This document shows, one piece after another, positions 54,532 to 63,982 of a stretch of DNA of 64,000 nucleotides. Source of the stretch: Crocinitomix algicola (GTDB taxonomy: Bacteria; Bacteroidota; Bacteroidia; Flavobacteriales_D; Crocinitomicaceae); contig NZ_LYPF02000007.1 in NCBI RefSeq assembly GCF_001661595.2, forward strand, positions 186,001-250,000. The letters run 5' to 3'. How positions within the stretch are numbered: position 1 is the first letter of the stretch; the number at the start of each line of letters is the position of its first letter. The notes below the pieces were generated by a model. The model searched no databases. It saw nothing but the letters and a program-made list of their open reading frames with translations, and was not told where the DNA came from. The position numbers were made by a program, and so were the translations under genes.

Positions 54532-55326
54532 ATGAAAGTATTGTCTGTCTTATTCTTGTGCTTTAATATCCTTTTAGCAAACGCCCAATGCGAAGGTTTT
54601 GAAGCTCCAATTACTTTTACGCATCCAACTTGCCCTGGTTTTCATGATGGCTCTGTTCATCTAATGCCAACTGGTGGCGCTACCCCTTACGAAGTAATTG
54701 TTAAAAATTCCATGGACGAAATTATGACGGAAGGATTTGTACTAGAAGCAGGTTGGTATTATACGTCAGTAACGGATGATCTTGGTTGTGAAATTCTAGA
54801 TTCTGTAGAACTTATCGATCCAATAGAAATTGAAGTCGAATCAATTTCTTATGTCCTCCCATCTGATGGAGAAACCTGTGATGGAGAAATATCTATCGAA
54901 TCTGTGACTGGAGATTTTGATATCCTCTATTACTTTTGGAGCCCAGACCCTCATGGTATCTCTGGTGAAGGTGCAAATACTTTGTCTGATGTGTGTGAAG
55001 GTGTCTATAATCTTACATTGAGCAATGAAATAGGTTGCTCCACTGATGAGCTGCCCATTTCTATTGGTCCTTTAACATCCTTCAATGAGCACGCCAATCA
55101 ATTTAACTACCGTGTTGAACAAAATAATTTGGTAATCGAATGTTTTTATCTCAATGCAAATTATAACCTACTCATCGCGGGAATAGATGGTAAACTAATC
55201 CATCAAAGTCGAATTCTAAAAGAATCAACGAATATTTCGCTACCCTTCTACAATCAAATTTATAGTGTATCAATAATTAACGATAATGGCATAGTCTGGA
55301 AAAGAAACATCATCCTTCTCGATTAA
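54532..55326 (+). CDS. Exported SprB-repeat protein with T9SS-like end
   Basis: The product has 264 residues from ATG 54532 (MKVLSVLFLCFNILLANAQ, a signal peptide). Longer readings would run through the ftsZ terminator. A SprB repeat (about 22-95) is clear: THPTCPGFHDGSVHLMPTGG, ATPYEV and TSVTDDLGCEI. A second, more diverged unit follows (CDGEISIESVTGDF ... GVYNLTLSNEIGC). The last 75 residues resemble a T9SS sorting domain (LLIAGIDGKLIHQS ... WKRNIILLD). SprB repeats occur in surface adhesins of gliding bacteria; here the protein is short, so it is perhaps a small adhesin. Confidence 0.75.
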   Translation: MKVLSVLFLCFNILLANAQCEGFEAPITFTHPTCPGFHDGSVHLMPTGGATPYEVIVKNSMDEIMTEGFVLEAGWYYTSVTDDLGCEILDSVELIDPIEIEVESISYVLPSDGETCDGEISIESVTGDFDILYYFWSPDPHGISGEGANTLSDVCEGVYNLTLSNEIGCSTDELPISIGPLTSFNEHANQFNYRVEQNNLVIECFYLNANYNLLIAGIDGKLIHQSRILKESTNISLPFYNQIYSVSIINDNGIVWKRNIILLD

Positions 55327-55405
55327 TCCTATAATTTCTTTGAAAGCAGTCCATCTAATTTGCTAATAAAAATGTAATTTTGAGGAAGAATCAATCAGAT
55401 AAAAA

Positions 55406-55855
55406 ATGAGCTTAACAGATAAAATTAACGATGATATAAAAGCCGCTATGAAAGCGCGAGAAAAAGATAAATTGGCGGCTTTACGAGATATTAAAGCAAA
55501 ACTTCTACTAGAGGCGACTAGCGGTGGTGATGGTGAGGTAACCGAAGAAGCGGCAAATAAAGTCGTAATGAAACTCTACAAGCAGAGAATTGATACCTAC
55601 GAGTTGTATGTAAAAGAAGGGCGTGAGGATTTAGCAGCAGACGAAAAGTTTCAAGCGGATATTATTAAGGCTTACATGCCAGAAATGATGTCTGAAGACG
55701 ATGTTCGAAAGGTTGTAAAAGAAAAAATAGCGGCTATGGGTGCCACCGGTCCTCAAGACATGGGAAAAGTAATGGGACCAATCATGGGGCAGTTGAATGG
55801 AAAAGCGGATGGTAAATTAATTTCAACCATCGTAAAAGAAGAACTAGCGGGTTAG
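55406..55855 (+). CDS. yqeY: GatB/YqeY-domain protein
   Basis: The protein has 149 residues. It is the stand-alone YqeY family: MSLTDKINDDIKAAMKAREKDKLAALRDIKAKL, QRIDTYELYVKEGREDLA and MGPIMGQLNGKADGKLIS. The domain resembles the tRNA-binding tail of GatB and is thought to act on charged tRNAs, but its role is not settled. A TAATTTTG box lies about 24 bases upstream of the ATG. Confidence 0.93.
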   Translation: MSLTDKINDDIKAAMKAREKDKLAALRDIKAKLLLEATSGGDGEVTEEAANKVVMKLYKQRIDTYELYVKEGREDLAADEKFQADIIKAYMPEMMSEDDVRKVVKEKIAAMGATGPQDMGKVMGPIMGQLNGKADGKLISTIVKEELAG

Positions 55856-55875
55856 TTTAACGCTAATATAAAGTC

Positions 55876-55904
55876 AAACCTCACCAATACGGTGGGGTTT
55901 TTTT
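55876..55904 (+). terminator. Rho-independent terminator after yqeY
   Basis: AAACCTCACC (55876-55885), 5-base loop, GGTGGGGTTT (55891-55900) with one G-T pair, then a T-run to 55904. Confidence 0.85.
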
Positions 55905-55920
55905 ATGTCTAATTTTTGTT

Positions 55921-56050
55921 TTGGGCGTTCCTATAAAGCGCCATTTTATTCAAACTGGCGCTTTATAGTCAGGCTTTACGCACTCGCAATTTTGTCAATC
56001 TGATGATGATTGTCAAAATGTGCTTAAACAATCGCTTCAATCCTTAACGC
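55921..56050. repeat. Dispersed two-hairpin repeat, copy 2
   Basis: It starts TTGGGCGTTCC and ends CAATCCTTAACGC, like the copy at 15948-16053. Stem 1 is a perfect 11-bp hairpin (ATAAAGCGCCA / TGGCGCTTTAT), followed by the conserved middle AGTCAGGCTTTACGCACTCGC and stem 2 (ATTTTGTCAATC / GATTGTCAAAAT, one mismatch). Stem sequences differ from copy 1 while the flanks and middle are conserved. The rest of the gap (56051-56344) shows no gene or clear signal. Confidence 0.65.
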
Positions 56051-56344
56051 AAAATCAAATACTTGCCCTAATCGTCTAAAAGAGTAAAAGAACGAATAAT
56101 ACTCTTTCTGGTCAGCGCAATAACACCAACTTTTGTCTCATTTCATTTTTCCAGAAGCAAATTGGATATGATTTTAAAAATTGCTAAATTTATTATTGTT
56201 TTGTTGGTTAATAGTAGGGGCGGAAAGACGAACCTCATTAAGTAATGGAAACCAAAGACTTCTGTTTAAGTTTCAAGTAAATGATAAAACTCTAACCACA
56301 AAAAAATGTGTGATTTAAAATATAAAACTCTTACAATAGAAAAG

Positions 56345-57019
56345 ATGAATGTGCTTTTTATAGTAGGATTATTTATTTTAAGTAGTTTAAATTCTAGAGG
56401 ACAAATTGCAACTATCAAGGATCCAGACGGATGGACAAACGTGCGAAAATTACCTGATATAGAATCAGCGATTATTCATAAGGTATACGAAAACGATGTT
56501 TTTTGGTATAACTATGAATCAGTCCAAGAAAAACGAGAATGGATTCCCATTTACTTTCCTAAAAACAAATTTTCTCTTGGGAAAATTGAACCTAATTTTA
56601 TCGAAGGATACATCCACAGGTCTAGGTTTCAAAAGCTAGAATGGTTAACAGAATATCATGGAAACGATTTTTATTTTAAATATCAATTAAGTAGTTTCAA
56701 GGTTGAAAATAGAATGATTGATAAGCAGGGTGCTAGCTTTATTAGTGGAATTGATGGTCGACCAGTTTGGGGAATCGATGGAGGGCTGCCAAAAATTCAG
56801 GTTGATAATGTAAATGTCATTCTTAATGGTTCTGAAATTCTAATTCAAAAAATATTCTATTCTGACATTTTTGAGTGTATTGGCCGAATTTCAATTTACA
56901 AAAATGGAGAAACTTATTTGGTTCATCAATTAAACAGTGACGGAGCTGGAGCTTACGAAATTGTTTGGGTTATAAATAAAGACGGATTGCAACAACGACT
57001 GGTAGGAACGATGATCTGA
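56345..57019 (+). CDS. Exported SH3-like domain protein
   Basis: The product has 224 residues from ATG 56345 (MNVLFIVGLFILSSLNSRGQ, a signal peptide). The upstream in-frame ATG at 56306 would put 13 polar residues before the leader. Residues about 22-95 look like a bacterial SH3 domain (DGWTNVRKLPDIESAIIHKV ... WIPIYF ... GYIHRSRFQKLE), followed by a beta-rich part without recognised family. It is likely periplasmic. It precedes the S41 peptidase gene by 84 bases. Confidence 0.7.
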   Translation: MNVLFIVGLFILSSLNSRGQIATIKDPDGWTNVRKLPDIESAIIHKVYENDVFWYNYESVQEKREWIPIYFPKNKFSLGKIEPNFIEGYIHRSRFQKLEWLTEYHGNDFYFKYQLSSFKVENRMIDKQGASFISGIDGRPVWGIDGGLPKIQVDNVNVILNGSEILIQKIFYSDIFECIGRISIYKNGETYLVHQLNSDGAGAYEIVWVINKDGLQQRLVGTMI

Positions 57020-57103
57020 TTATGGTGTGGGTTCATTTTAGTCAATCAAATAAATCAAATGTAACAAACCATCCAAAATTTGCGTCGTATTAGAAACCAA
57101 ACG

Positions 57104-58561
57104 ATGAAACTATATTTTATAACTCCCTTATTTTTTTTATTTCACTTTTCGGTAAAGGCTCAAGACTGTGATTGTCATAATGATTTTGAATTTGTCGTTA
57201 ATTATTATGAAGAAAATTTACCAGGGTTTAAGGATAACGTATCCGACAGCAATATTGATGACTATAATCAATTCAAAAATAATTTATCCACTTTATCGAA
57301 AAACTATTGCAGTGATGAAGATCTTTGTTATAAAACCTTACTGGTTTATGTTGAGTTCTTTAAAGATAACCATTCTTCATTGTACACAAATAATTCGGTT
57401 TATATCGATGAGGATAATGCAAAAGAAGTGGAACAATTTCTTCTTTCACGTCGCTTTAAAAATCGCGAAATAATTAAAAATTATAATTCCTTTTCTAAAA
57501 ATGCGATTCAAAATATCGAAAATTGCTACCAAACAAAGGACAAAACTTATTCAGTTGTCGTGGTGGAAAATAAAAATGAATTTAGAGACTATGTAGGTAT
57601 AATTATCGATTCAAAGACGCCATTGTGGAAAGAGGGACAGGTTAAATTTGAATTAAAAAAGATAAAAGAGAATACTTATGACATGTTCCTGTACATGCGA
57701 AATCACGCGGTGCGATACTACAAAAATGTAAAACTTGAGAATGGTGTTTTAAATGATGATTGGTATAATACTCAACTTACAGATAGCAAATCCTATAATA
57801 TTGAAATGCCGTACACTGACCTTACTTTTACAGAGTTGGATGATGAGACAAATTATATGTATATTCCCACTTTCGACGGTAATTATTACGCAAAAATAGC
57901 TGAGTTTTATGCGCAATATGACACTTTAATTCAAGCAAAGCCTTATTTAATTATTGATGTCAGAAACAATGGAGGTGGGAGTGATGCCTGCGTAAGTCCA
58001 TTATTGAAGTATATTTATACGAAGCCTTTCAAAGATGATATCGTTGATGTCTATGCCACAAAAGAAAATATTAGAAAATATTCTAAATGGTATGAGGTAA
58101 TGAAAAATGATACGGCAAATTTTAGCGATGAATTTTTAAAAAGCTTTAAGGCTGAAATTGAAACGTTAAAGACTGTTCCGAATAAAACTTTCATTCCAAG
58201 AAATAGTGGTGAAACTATTGAATTGGATACTGTATTGGATAATCCTAAAAAGGTCGTCATCATTACCAATAAATATTGTGCTAGTTCTTGCGAAACTCTT
58301 TTATTTTGGGCGATGGAAAGCGAAAAAACAATTATTGTTGGTGAAAATTCTGGAGGATTTGTAGGGTATGGAGATATTTCTGCTGTAGAAACCCCTAATT
58401 TTAAATATGAATTAGGTTGCACCATGACCCGTTATGTCCACCAAAGGAAGTATGAAACAGATGGTATTCCACCAGACTATTATTTGAGTGATGATAGGGA
58501 TTGGATTGAACAAGCTAGAGTTTTACTAAAGGATCACCAGAATAAAACAGAACACGAATAA
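57104..58561 (+). CDS. Exported S41-family peptidase
   Basis: The product has 485 residues from ATG 57104 (signal peptide MKLYFITPLFFLFHFSVKAQ). The S41 (C-terminal processing peptidase-like) domain occupies about 250-480: PYLIIDVRNNGGGSDAC is the typical strand-Gly motif. The nucleophile is probably a Ser in ITNKYCASSCETLLFWA, followed by IIVGENSGGFVGYGDI. No PDZ domain is apparent; the N-terminal half is of unknown fold and has a paired-Cys start (DCDCHNDFE). It probably cleaves peptides in the periplasm or outside. Confidence 0.85.
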   Translation: MKLYFITPLFFLFHFSVKAQDCDCHNDFEFVVNYYEENLPGFKDNVSDSNIDDYNQFKNNLSTLSKNYCSDEDLCYKTLLVYVEFFKDNHSSLYTNNSVYIDEDNAKEVEQFLLSRRFKNREIIKNYNSFSKNAIQNIENCYQTKDKTYSVVVVENKNEFRDYVGIIIDSKTPLWKEGQVKFELKKIKENTYDMFLYMRNHAVRYYKNVKLENGVLNDDWYNTQLTDSKSYNIEMPYTDLTFTELDDETNYMYIPTFDGNYYAKIAEFYAQYDTLIQAKPYLIIDVRNNGGGSDACVSPLLKYIYTKPFKDDIVDVYATKENIRKYSKWYEVMKNDTANFSDEFLKSFKAEIETLKTVPNKTFIPRNSGETIELDTVLDNPKKVVIITNKYCASSCETLLFWAMESEKTIIVGENSGGFVGYGDISAVETPNFKYELGCTMTRYVHQRKYETDGIPPDYYLSDDRDWIEQARVLLKDHQNKTEHE

Positions 58562-58651
58562 TGTGCCTATTTACAAATAAGCTGTCTTGAATTGTATAAT
58601 GCATAAAATAGTATCTTTAGTAATTTGTAAACCCAATTACCTAAGTAAGCA

Positions 58652-58990
58652 ATGAGTTCTGGAAATATCTTATTTTTAACCTTTTACCTAACGACGATTA
58701 TAGGTTTGGCGGGGTACTTTTTAAGACAAAAAGGGATTAAAAAGCAAGAGTTGGATTACCCTAAGGACTGGTACAGTTTTCAATCGAGTTGTCGAATCAA
58801 TGATGAGGTAGAAATACTGAGGTTAGGAACTGAGTTGATTTACAATAAGCACTTGAAGCTTGATCATCTCAATGAAATTCTGCGAATAGCTTCCGAGAAA
58901 AAGGCGCTTAATTCTAAATTTGAGAAACTCGAAGAAGATGCTTACGCGAAATGGATTCATTATACTAAAGGAACAGGGTCAGTAATATGA
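58652..58990 (+). CDS. Hypothetical single-span membrane protein
   Basis: The protein has 112 residues. An N-terminal hydrophobic segment (about 5-24, ILFLTFYLTTIIGLAGYFL) is followed by a soluble helical part (LDHLNEILRIASEKKALNSKFEKLEED). No known family is recognised. It is followed by a GNAT gene 33 bases downstream, which may be co-transcribed. Confidence 0.6.
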   Translation: MSSGNILFLTFYLTTIIGLAGYFLRQKGIKKQELDYPKDWYSFQSSCRINDEVEILRLGTELIYNKHLKLDHLNEILRIASEKKALNSKFEKLEEDAYAKWIHYTKGTGSVI

Positions 58991-59023
58991 TTCTGCTATC
59001 ATGCATATTAATTTTTCAATAAA

Positions 59024-59551
59024 ATGAATTCTTTTAAGATTGAACTTGGTAATATAACGGAAGCGGCTGAAGTGTTTCAAGTTTATGTTCGAGCGAAAGA
59101 AGTGTTGGATCAACTTGGTGTTTTTCAATGGACTGATGATTACCCTACAGAATCGATTATTTTAAAGGACCTGCAAAATAAAGTCCTCTATTTACTAAAA
59201 AAAGAAGGTGTTATTTGTGGAGCAATTAACCTTAGTAGTGAGCAAGATGAGCCGTATAAAACGGTACAATGGCGATATAATATTGGACCTTTTTTAATCA
59301 TTCATCGCTTAGTGATTGATCCAAAAGTACAAGGGCAGGGAGGAGCACAATGTTTAATGAATTTTGCCGAAAATTATGGAGCGATGCATGGATTTAATGC
59401 GATTCGACTCGATGTTTATAGCAAAAATAAGAGGGGGATAAAATTTTATCAAAAGCAGAATTATACCCAAGCTGGAAGGATTTATTTTCCGGGACGCACA
59501 GCACATTTTTATTGCATGGAAAAGAAAATTGTGCCTAGTTCAAATGAATAA
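59024..59551 (+). CDS. GNAT family N-acetyltransferase
   Basis: The protein has 175 residues. Motif A for acetyl-CoA is LVIDPKVQGQGGAQCLMNFAE (about 106-126) and motif B is IRLDVYSKNKRGIKFYQKQNY (about 138-158). The N-terminus AAEVFQVYVRAKEVLDQLGVFQWTDDYP is typical of small-substrate GNATs. The acceptor substrate is unknown. It lies upstream of the COG0523 gene but is separated from it by that gene's own regulated promoter. Confidence 0.87.
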   Translation: MNSFKIELGNITEAAEVFQVYVRAKEVLDQLGVFQWTDDYPTESIILKDLQNKVLYLLKKEGVICGAINLSSEQDEPYKTVQWRYNIGPFLIIHRLVIDPKVQGQGGAQCLMNFAENYGAMHGFNAIRLDVYSKNKRGIKFYQKQNYTQAGRIYFPGRTAHFYCMEKKIVPSSNE

Positions 59552-59567
59552 AATAGCCAACTCTTCT

Positions 59568-59592
59568 AATAACGCAACATTGTTGCGTTATT
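59568..59592. promoter_or_regulatory. Zur-like operator, upstream palindrome
   Basis: A perfect 25-base palindrome AATAACGCAACA-T-TGTTGCGTTATT. It covers the -33 element (TTG 59583-59585) of the following promoter. Its core GCAACA-N-TGTTGC matches the second palindrome at 59611-59625. Confidence 0.65.
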
Positions 59593-59612
59593 AAAAATAA
59601 ACTGTACATTTG
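59583..59612 (+). promoter_or_regulatory. Promoter of the COG0523 gene
   Basis: TTG (59583-59585), 19 bases, TACATTTG (59605-59612) is a perfect Bacteroidota promoter, with both elements overlapped by palindromic operators. Confidence 0.7.
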
Positions 59613-59625
59613 CAACAATATTGCA
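59611..59625. promoter_or_regulatory. Zur-like operator, downstream palindrome
   Basis: TGCAACAATATTGCA is a near-perfect palindrome with the core GCAACA-N-TATTGC. It covers the end of the -7 box and the expected start of transcription. Confidence 0.6.
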
Positions 59626-59642
59626 TTTAACAGTTAGAGAAT

Positions 59643-60863
59643 ATGGATAAAAAATTACCAGTTACCGTGCTAAGTGGATTCTTAGGTGCGGGTAAAACAA
59701 CCTTGCTTAATCATGTATTAAATAACAAAGAAGGTTTGAAAGTCGCGGTTATCGTCAATGATATGAGTGAGGTTAATATTGACGCTGAATTAGTTAAAAA
59801 TGAAAGCACCTTGTCCCGAACGGAAGAAAAGTTGGTGGAAATGAGTAATGGCTGTATTTGTTGTACGCTCCGCAAAGATTTGATTGTTGAAGTAGAACGT
59901 CTTGTAAAAGAAAATCGATTTGATTATTTACTTATTGAAAGTACGGGTATAAGTGAACCAGTGCCTGTAGCACAAACATTTTCATTTGTGAGCGAGGAGA
60001 ATGGGATAGACCTTTCTCAATTCAGCTATATTGATACAATGGTGACAGTAGTTGATGCCTTTAATTTTTTTAAAGATTTTGGTAGTCCAGAAACCTTGAT
60101 GGATCGCCAGTTGACTGATATGGAAGATGATTTTCGCACAATTGTCAATTTACTAACAGACCAAATAGAGTTTGCAAATGTCATTGTCTTAAATAAAGTT
60201 GATCTCGTAAATGCTGATCGTCTTGGTGTATTAAAAGCGGCCATTCATAAAATGAATCCTGGAGCTAGAATTATTGAATCTTCATTCAGTAAAATTAATC
60301 CAAAAGAAATATTGAATACGGGCTTGTTTAATTACGAAGAAGCCGAGCAAAGCGCTGGATGGATAGAAGAGTTAAAAAAAGAAGGGCATACACCTGAAAC
60401 AGAAGAGTATGGTATAAGCTCATTTGTTTATCGCAGTAAAAAGCCATTTAATCCAGCTCGTTTTTGGAATTATGTTCAACATAAATTTCCGGGTACTGTA
60501 ATTCGAAGTAAAGGGTTGTTTTGGCTGTCTTCTCGTCCTCAGCAGGCGCTCGTTTGGAGTCAAGCAGGAGGTTCGTTAAGGGCGGATAGCGCAGGCGTTT
60601 GGTGGAGCAGTATGCCGTATGAGAAAAGAATTCAATTTATTTCATTTGTGGAGAATCAGAGAGCAATTGAAGAGGTTTGGGATGAAAATTTTGGAGATCG
60701 GAAAAATGAATTGGTTTTTATAGGTCAAGAAATGGACGAAGAAAAAATTAAGGCCGATTTGAATGCCTGCCTGGAGACTTTTGAGGAGTTGGAAGACGGT
60801 ACGTGGATGGATGGAGCTGAAGATGATTGGCCAGTACAGCGCATGTATGCACTGAATGAATAA
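59643..60863 (+). CDS. G3E-family metal-handling GTPase (COG0523/CobW, ZigA-like)
   Basis: The protein has 406 residues. The GTPase domain has Walker [19 protein letters not shown], the metal-binding motif [11 protein letters not shown] (CxCC), [15 protein letters not shown] and NKVDL. The C-terminal CobW_C domain follows (about 260-370; [19 protein letters not shown]). COG0523 proteins deliver zinc or other metals to client enzymes under metal shortage. The two Zur-like palindromes over its promoter support a zinc role. It is cytoplasmic and monocistronic. Confidence 0.9.
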   Translation: MDKKLPVTVLSGFLGAGKTTLLNHVLNNKEGLKVAVIVNDMSEVNIDAELVKNESTLSRTEEKLVEMSNGCICCTLRKDLIVEVERLVKENRFDYLLIESTGISEPVPVAQTFSFVSEENGIDLSQFSYIDTMVTVVDAFNFFKDFGSPETLMDRQLTDMEDDFRTIVNLLTDQIEFANVIVLNKVDLVNADRLGVLKAAIHKMNPGARIIESSFSKINPKEILNTGLFNYEEAEQSAGWIEELKKEGHTPETEEYGISSFVYRSKKPFNPARFWNYVQHKFPGTVIRSKGLFWLSSRPQQALVWSQAGGSLRADSAGVWWSSMPYEKRIQFISFVENQRAIEEVWDENFGDRKNELVFIGQEMDEEKIKADLNACLETFEELEDGTWMDGAEDDWPVQRMYALNE

Positions 60864-60876
60864 ATTGATGTAATAG

Positions 60877-60936
60877 CACCTCAGTTGTTAAAGATGGATG
60901 ATTCATCACTGCTTTTTTCGACCAACAACTGAGGTG
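60877..60936. repeat. Long inverted repeat with nested hairpin after the GTPase gene
   Basis: CACCTCAGTTGTT (60877-60889) and AACAACTGAGGTG (60924-60936) are perfect 13-bp arms. Inside is GATGA-T-TCATC (60897-60907). The element lies 14 bases after the stop. It may be a bidirectional terminator, but the following T-run is short (TGTTTG). The rest of the gap up to acnB shows no gene. Confidence 0.6.
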
Positions 60937-61100
60937 TTTGATTGTTAGTTTTATCAGCGTAAAATTGGCTATTTGTTAAAATGCGTAATTAAGCACCAAT
61001 TCTAATCGACTTTTGCCAAAAAAAAGTGGTTAAAAATGTAATATTTCGTATCTTTTCGCCCTATTTATCAACAATACATCAGTTTTATTTGTAAAATTAT

Positions 61101-63902
61101 ATGAGTCTATATTCGGATTATCTTAAAGAGATCGAAGAAAGAAAAACAGAATCTCTTCACCCCAAACCAATCGATGACGCAGCTTTATTGAGTGAAATTA
61201 TCGAACAGATTAAGGACAAAAACAACGAACACCGCAAGGAATCGCTTGACTTTTTTATCTATAATGTCTTGCCTGGTACAACTAGTGCGGCTAGTGTAAA
61301 AGCAGATTTTCTTAAAGAAATTATTCTTGGTGAAGCTGTACTTGAAGAAATTCAACCAGCCTTTGCATTCGAACAATTAGGTCACATGAAAGGCGGCCCT
61401 TCTGTTAAAGTTCTTTTGGATTTGGCTCTTGGAAATAATTTGGAAATTGCAAAAGAAGCTGCAAAGGTGCTAAAAACGCAAGTTTTCTTATATGAAGCTG
61501 ATATGGAACGCTTGGATGCAGCGTATAAAGCGAATAATGAAATTGCAAAAGAAATCCTAGAAAGTTATGCTAAAGCTGAGTTTTTCACAAAACTTCCTGA
61601 ATTAGAAGAAGAGATAAAAATAGTAACATTTGTTGCAGGTGTAGGAGATATTTCCACAGATTTATTATCTCCAGGAAGTGATGCGCATTCACGTTCTGAC
61701 AGAGAACTACACGGTCAGTGTATGTTCGAACATAACAAGGAGCAACAACAAGCTTTACTTGATTTACAGAAACAGCATCCGGATAAACGAGTGATGTTAA
61801 TCGCGGAGAAAGGAACAATGGGTGTAGGGTCATCAAGAATGTCAGGTGTAAATAATGTTGCTTTGTGGATAGGTAAACCAGCCAGCGAATATGTACCTTT
61901 TATTAATATTGCACCAATTGTAGCTGGAACTAATGGTATTTCACCAATTTTCTTAACTACCGTAGGTGTTACCGGAGGAATTGGTTTGGATTTAAAAAAT
62001 TGGGTAAAACAAAATGATGAGACTGGCAATTTAATTGTTGATGAAGAGGGAGAACCTATCTTAAAACAAAATTACTCAGTTGATACAGGAACGGTTTTAA
62101 TTATTAATACCAAGACCAAAAAATTATTAGATGAGAATGGTAATGAATTAATGGATATTTCTTCTGCATTTACACCACAAAAAATGGAGTTTATGAAGGC
62201 AGGAGGATCATATGCTATTGTCTTCGGTAAAAAATTACAAGCTTTTGCAGCCAAAACATTAGGCGTTGAATTACTGCCTGTTTTTGCACAGGCAAAAGAA
62301 ATTTCTCATGAAGGACAAGGTTTAACAGCTGTTGAGAAGATTTTTAATCGGAATGCTGTGGGGACCTCAGGAGCAGTTTTACATGCAGGCTCTTATGTGC
62401 GTGCTGAAGTAAATATTGTTGGATCACAAGATACCACTGGTTTAATGACTTCGCAAGAGTTAGAAATGATGGCAGCAACGATAATTTCACCTATTGTTGA
62501 TGCAGGATACCAGTCCGGTTGTCACACCGCTTCGGTTTGGGATTTTAAATCGCAACAAAACATTCCGCGGTTAATGAAATTCATGAATGATTTTGGACTA
62601 ATTACAGCGCGTCATCCAGAAAATAAATATGCGCCACTTACAGATGTAATTCATAAAGTGTTGAATGATCTTACGGTAGATGACTGGGCCATAATAATTG
62701 GTGGTGATTCGCATACAAGAATGTCTAAAGGTGTTGCTTTTGGTGCTGATTCTGGTACAGTTGCTCTCGCCTTAGCAACAGGGGAAGCGTCAATGCCAAT
62801 TCCTGAATCTGTCAAAGTAACTTTTAAAGGTACAATGAAAGATCATATGGATTTCCGCGACGTTGTTCATGCCACTCAATCTCAAATGTTAAAGCATTTT
62901 AAAGGAGAGAATGTTTTTCAAGGGCGCGTAATTGAGGTGCACATCGGTACCTTACCATCTGATCAAGCTTTTACTTTCACAGATTGGACTGCTGAAATGA
63001 AGGCAAAAGCTTCAATTTGTATTTCACAAGATGATACGCTCATTGAATCACTTGAAATTGCTAAAAGTCGAATTCAAATCATGATTGATAAAGGCATGGA
63101 CAATGACAAGCAAGTGCTTCAAGGCTTAATTGATAAAGCGAATCAAAGAATAGATGAAATTAGAACCGGTAAAAAGCCACCGTTAACGCCGGATGAAAAT
63201 GCCAAATATTATGCGGAGTTTGTCGTTGATTTGGACGTGATAGATGAGCCAATGATTGCTGATCCGGATGTGAATAATGAGGACGTTTCTAAGCGATATA
63301 CGCACGATACGATTCGTGAATTATCTTTTTATGGTGGTGAAAAGCATGTAGATTTAGGATTTGTAGGTTCGTGTATGGTTCACAAAGGCGATATAAAAAT
63401 CGTAGCGAATATGTTGCGTAATTTAGAAGAGCATTATGGGAAGGTTGAGTTTAAAGCTCCGCTTGTTGTAACTGCCCCAACTTATAATATCATTGATGAA
63501 TTAAAAGAAGAAGGTGATTGGGAGATTTTACAAAAATATTCAGGCTTCGAGTTTGATGATGCTGCTCCTAAAAGTGTCGCAAGAACGGAGTATGATAATA
63601 TTTTGTACCTGGAGCGACCTGGATGTAACCTTTGTATGGGTAATCAAGAAAAAGCTGAAAAGGGAGATACCGTTTTAGCAACTTCTACCCGTCTATTCCA
63701 AGGTCGTGTGGTAAAAGATTCAGATCGTAAAAAAGGGGAGTCTTTATTGGCCTCTACACCAGTTGTGGTACTTTCAGCTATTTTAGGTCGTACTCCTACA
63801 ATGGAGGAGTATCGAATTGCTGTAAAGGGTATTAAATTAACGCAATTTGCTCCGCCTTTAAAACAAATGACATCGAAACCTGGTCATTTACAATCTTACT
63901 AA
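61101..63902 (+). CDS. acnB: Aconitate hydratase B
   Basis: The protein has 933 residues, slightly longer than E. coli AcnB. The N-terminal HEAT-like domain (about 1-160) is followed by the swivel domain and the three catalytic domains. Fe-S cluster Cys residues are seen in FVGSCMVHKG and RPGCNLCMGNQ near the C-terminus. Other motifs are GTMGVGSSRMSGVNNVALWI, SGCHTASVWDFKSQQN and IIGGDSHTRMSKGVAFGADS. It interconverts citrate and isocitrate in the TCA cycle; apo-AcnB of other bacteria also binds mRNA. It is monocistronic with its own terminator. Confidence 0.97.
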   Translation: MSLYSDYLKEIEERKTESLHPKPIDDAALLSEIIEQIKDKNNEHRKESLDFFIYNVLPGTTSAASVKADFLKEIILGEAVLEEIQPAFAFEQLGHMKGGPSVKVLLDLALGNNLEIAKEAAKVLKTQVFLYEADMERLDAAYKANNEIAKEILESYAKAEFFTKLPELEEEIKIVTFVAGVGDISTDLLSPGSDAHSRSDRELHGQCMFEHNKEQQQALLDLQKQHPDKRVMLIAEKGTMGVGSSRMSGVNNVALWIGKPASEYVPFINIAPIVAGTNGISPIFLTTVGVTGGIGLDLKNWVKQNDETGNLIVDEEGEPILKQNYSVDTGTVLIINTKTKKLLDENGNELMDISSAFTPQKMEFMKAGGSYAIVFGKKLQAFAAKTLGVELLPVFAQAKEISHEGQGLTAVEKIFNRNAVGTSGAVLHAGSYVRAEVNIVGSQDTTGLMTSQELEMMAATIISPIVDAGYQSGCHTASVWDFKSQQNIPRLMKFMNDFGLITARHPENKYAPLTDVIHKVLNDLTVDDWAIIIGGDSHTRMSKGVAFGADSGTVALALATGEASMPIPESVKVTFKGTMKDHMDFRDVVHATQSQMLKHFKGENVFQGRVIEVHIGTLPSDQAFTFTDWTAEMKAKASICISQDDTLIESLEIAKSRIQIMIDKGMDNDKQVLQGLIDKANQRIDEIRTGKKPPLTPDENAKYYAEFVVDLDVIDEPMIADPDVNNEDVSKRYTHDTIRELSFYGGEKHVDLGFVGSCMVHKGDIKIVANMLRNLEEHYGKVEFKAPLVVTAPTYNIIDELKEEGDWEILQKYSGFEFDDAAPKSVARTEYDNILYLERPGCNLCMGNQEKAEKGDTVLATSTRLFQGRVVKDSDRKKGESLLASTPVVVLSAILGRTPTMEEYRIAVKGIKLTQFAPPLKQMTSKPGHLQSY

Positions 63903-63944
63903 AAAAGTTAAATCAGCAGAATTTGACTGATTTAAAATGATTTA

Positions 63945-63982
63945 AACCGGACAATAGCAAGCTGTTATTGTTCGGTTTTTTT
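63945..63982 (+). terminator. Rho-independent terminator after acnB
   Basis: AACCGGACAATA (63945-63956) pairs with TATTGTTCGGTT (63966-63977) with one G-T pair, followed by T residues to 63982. The last 18 bases of the window show nothing further. Confidence 0.85.
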
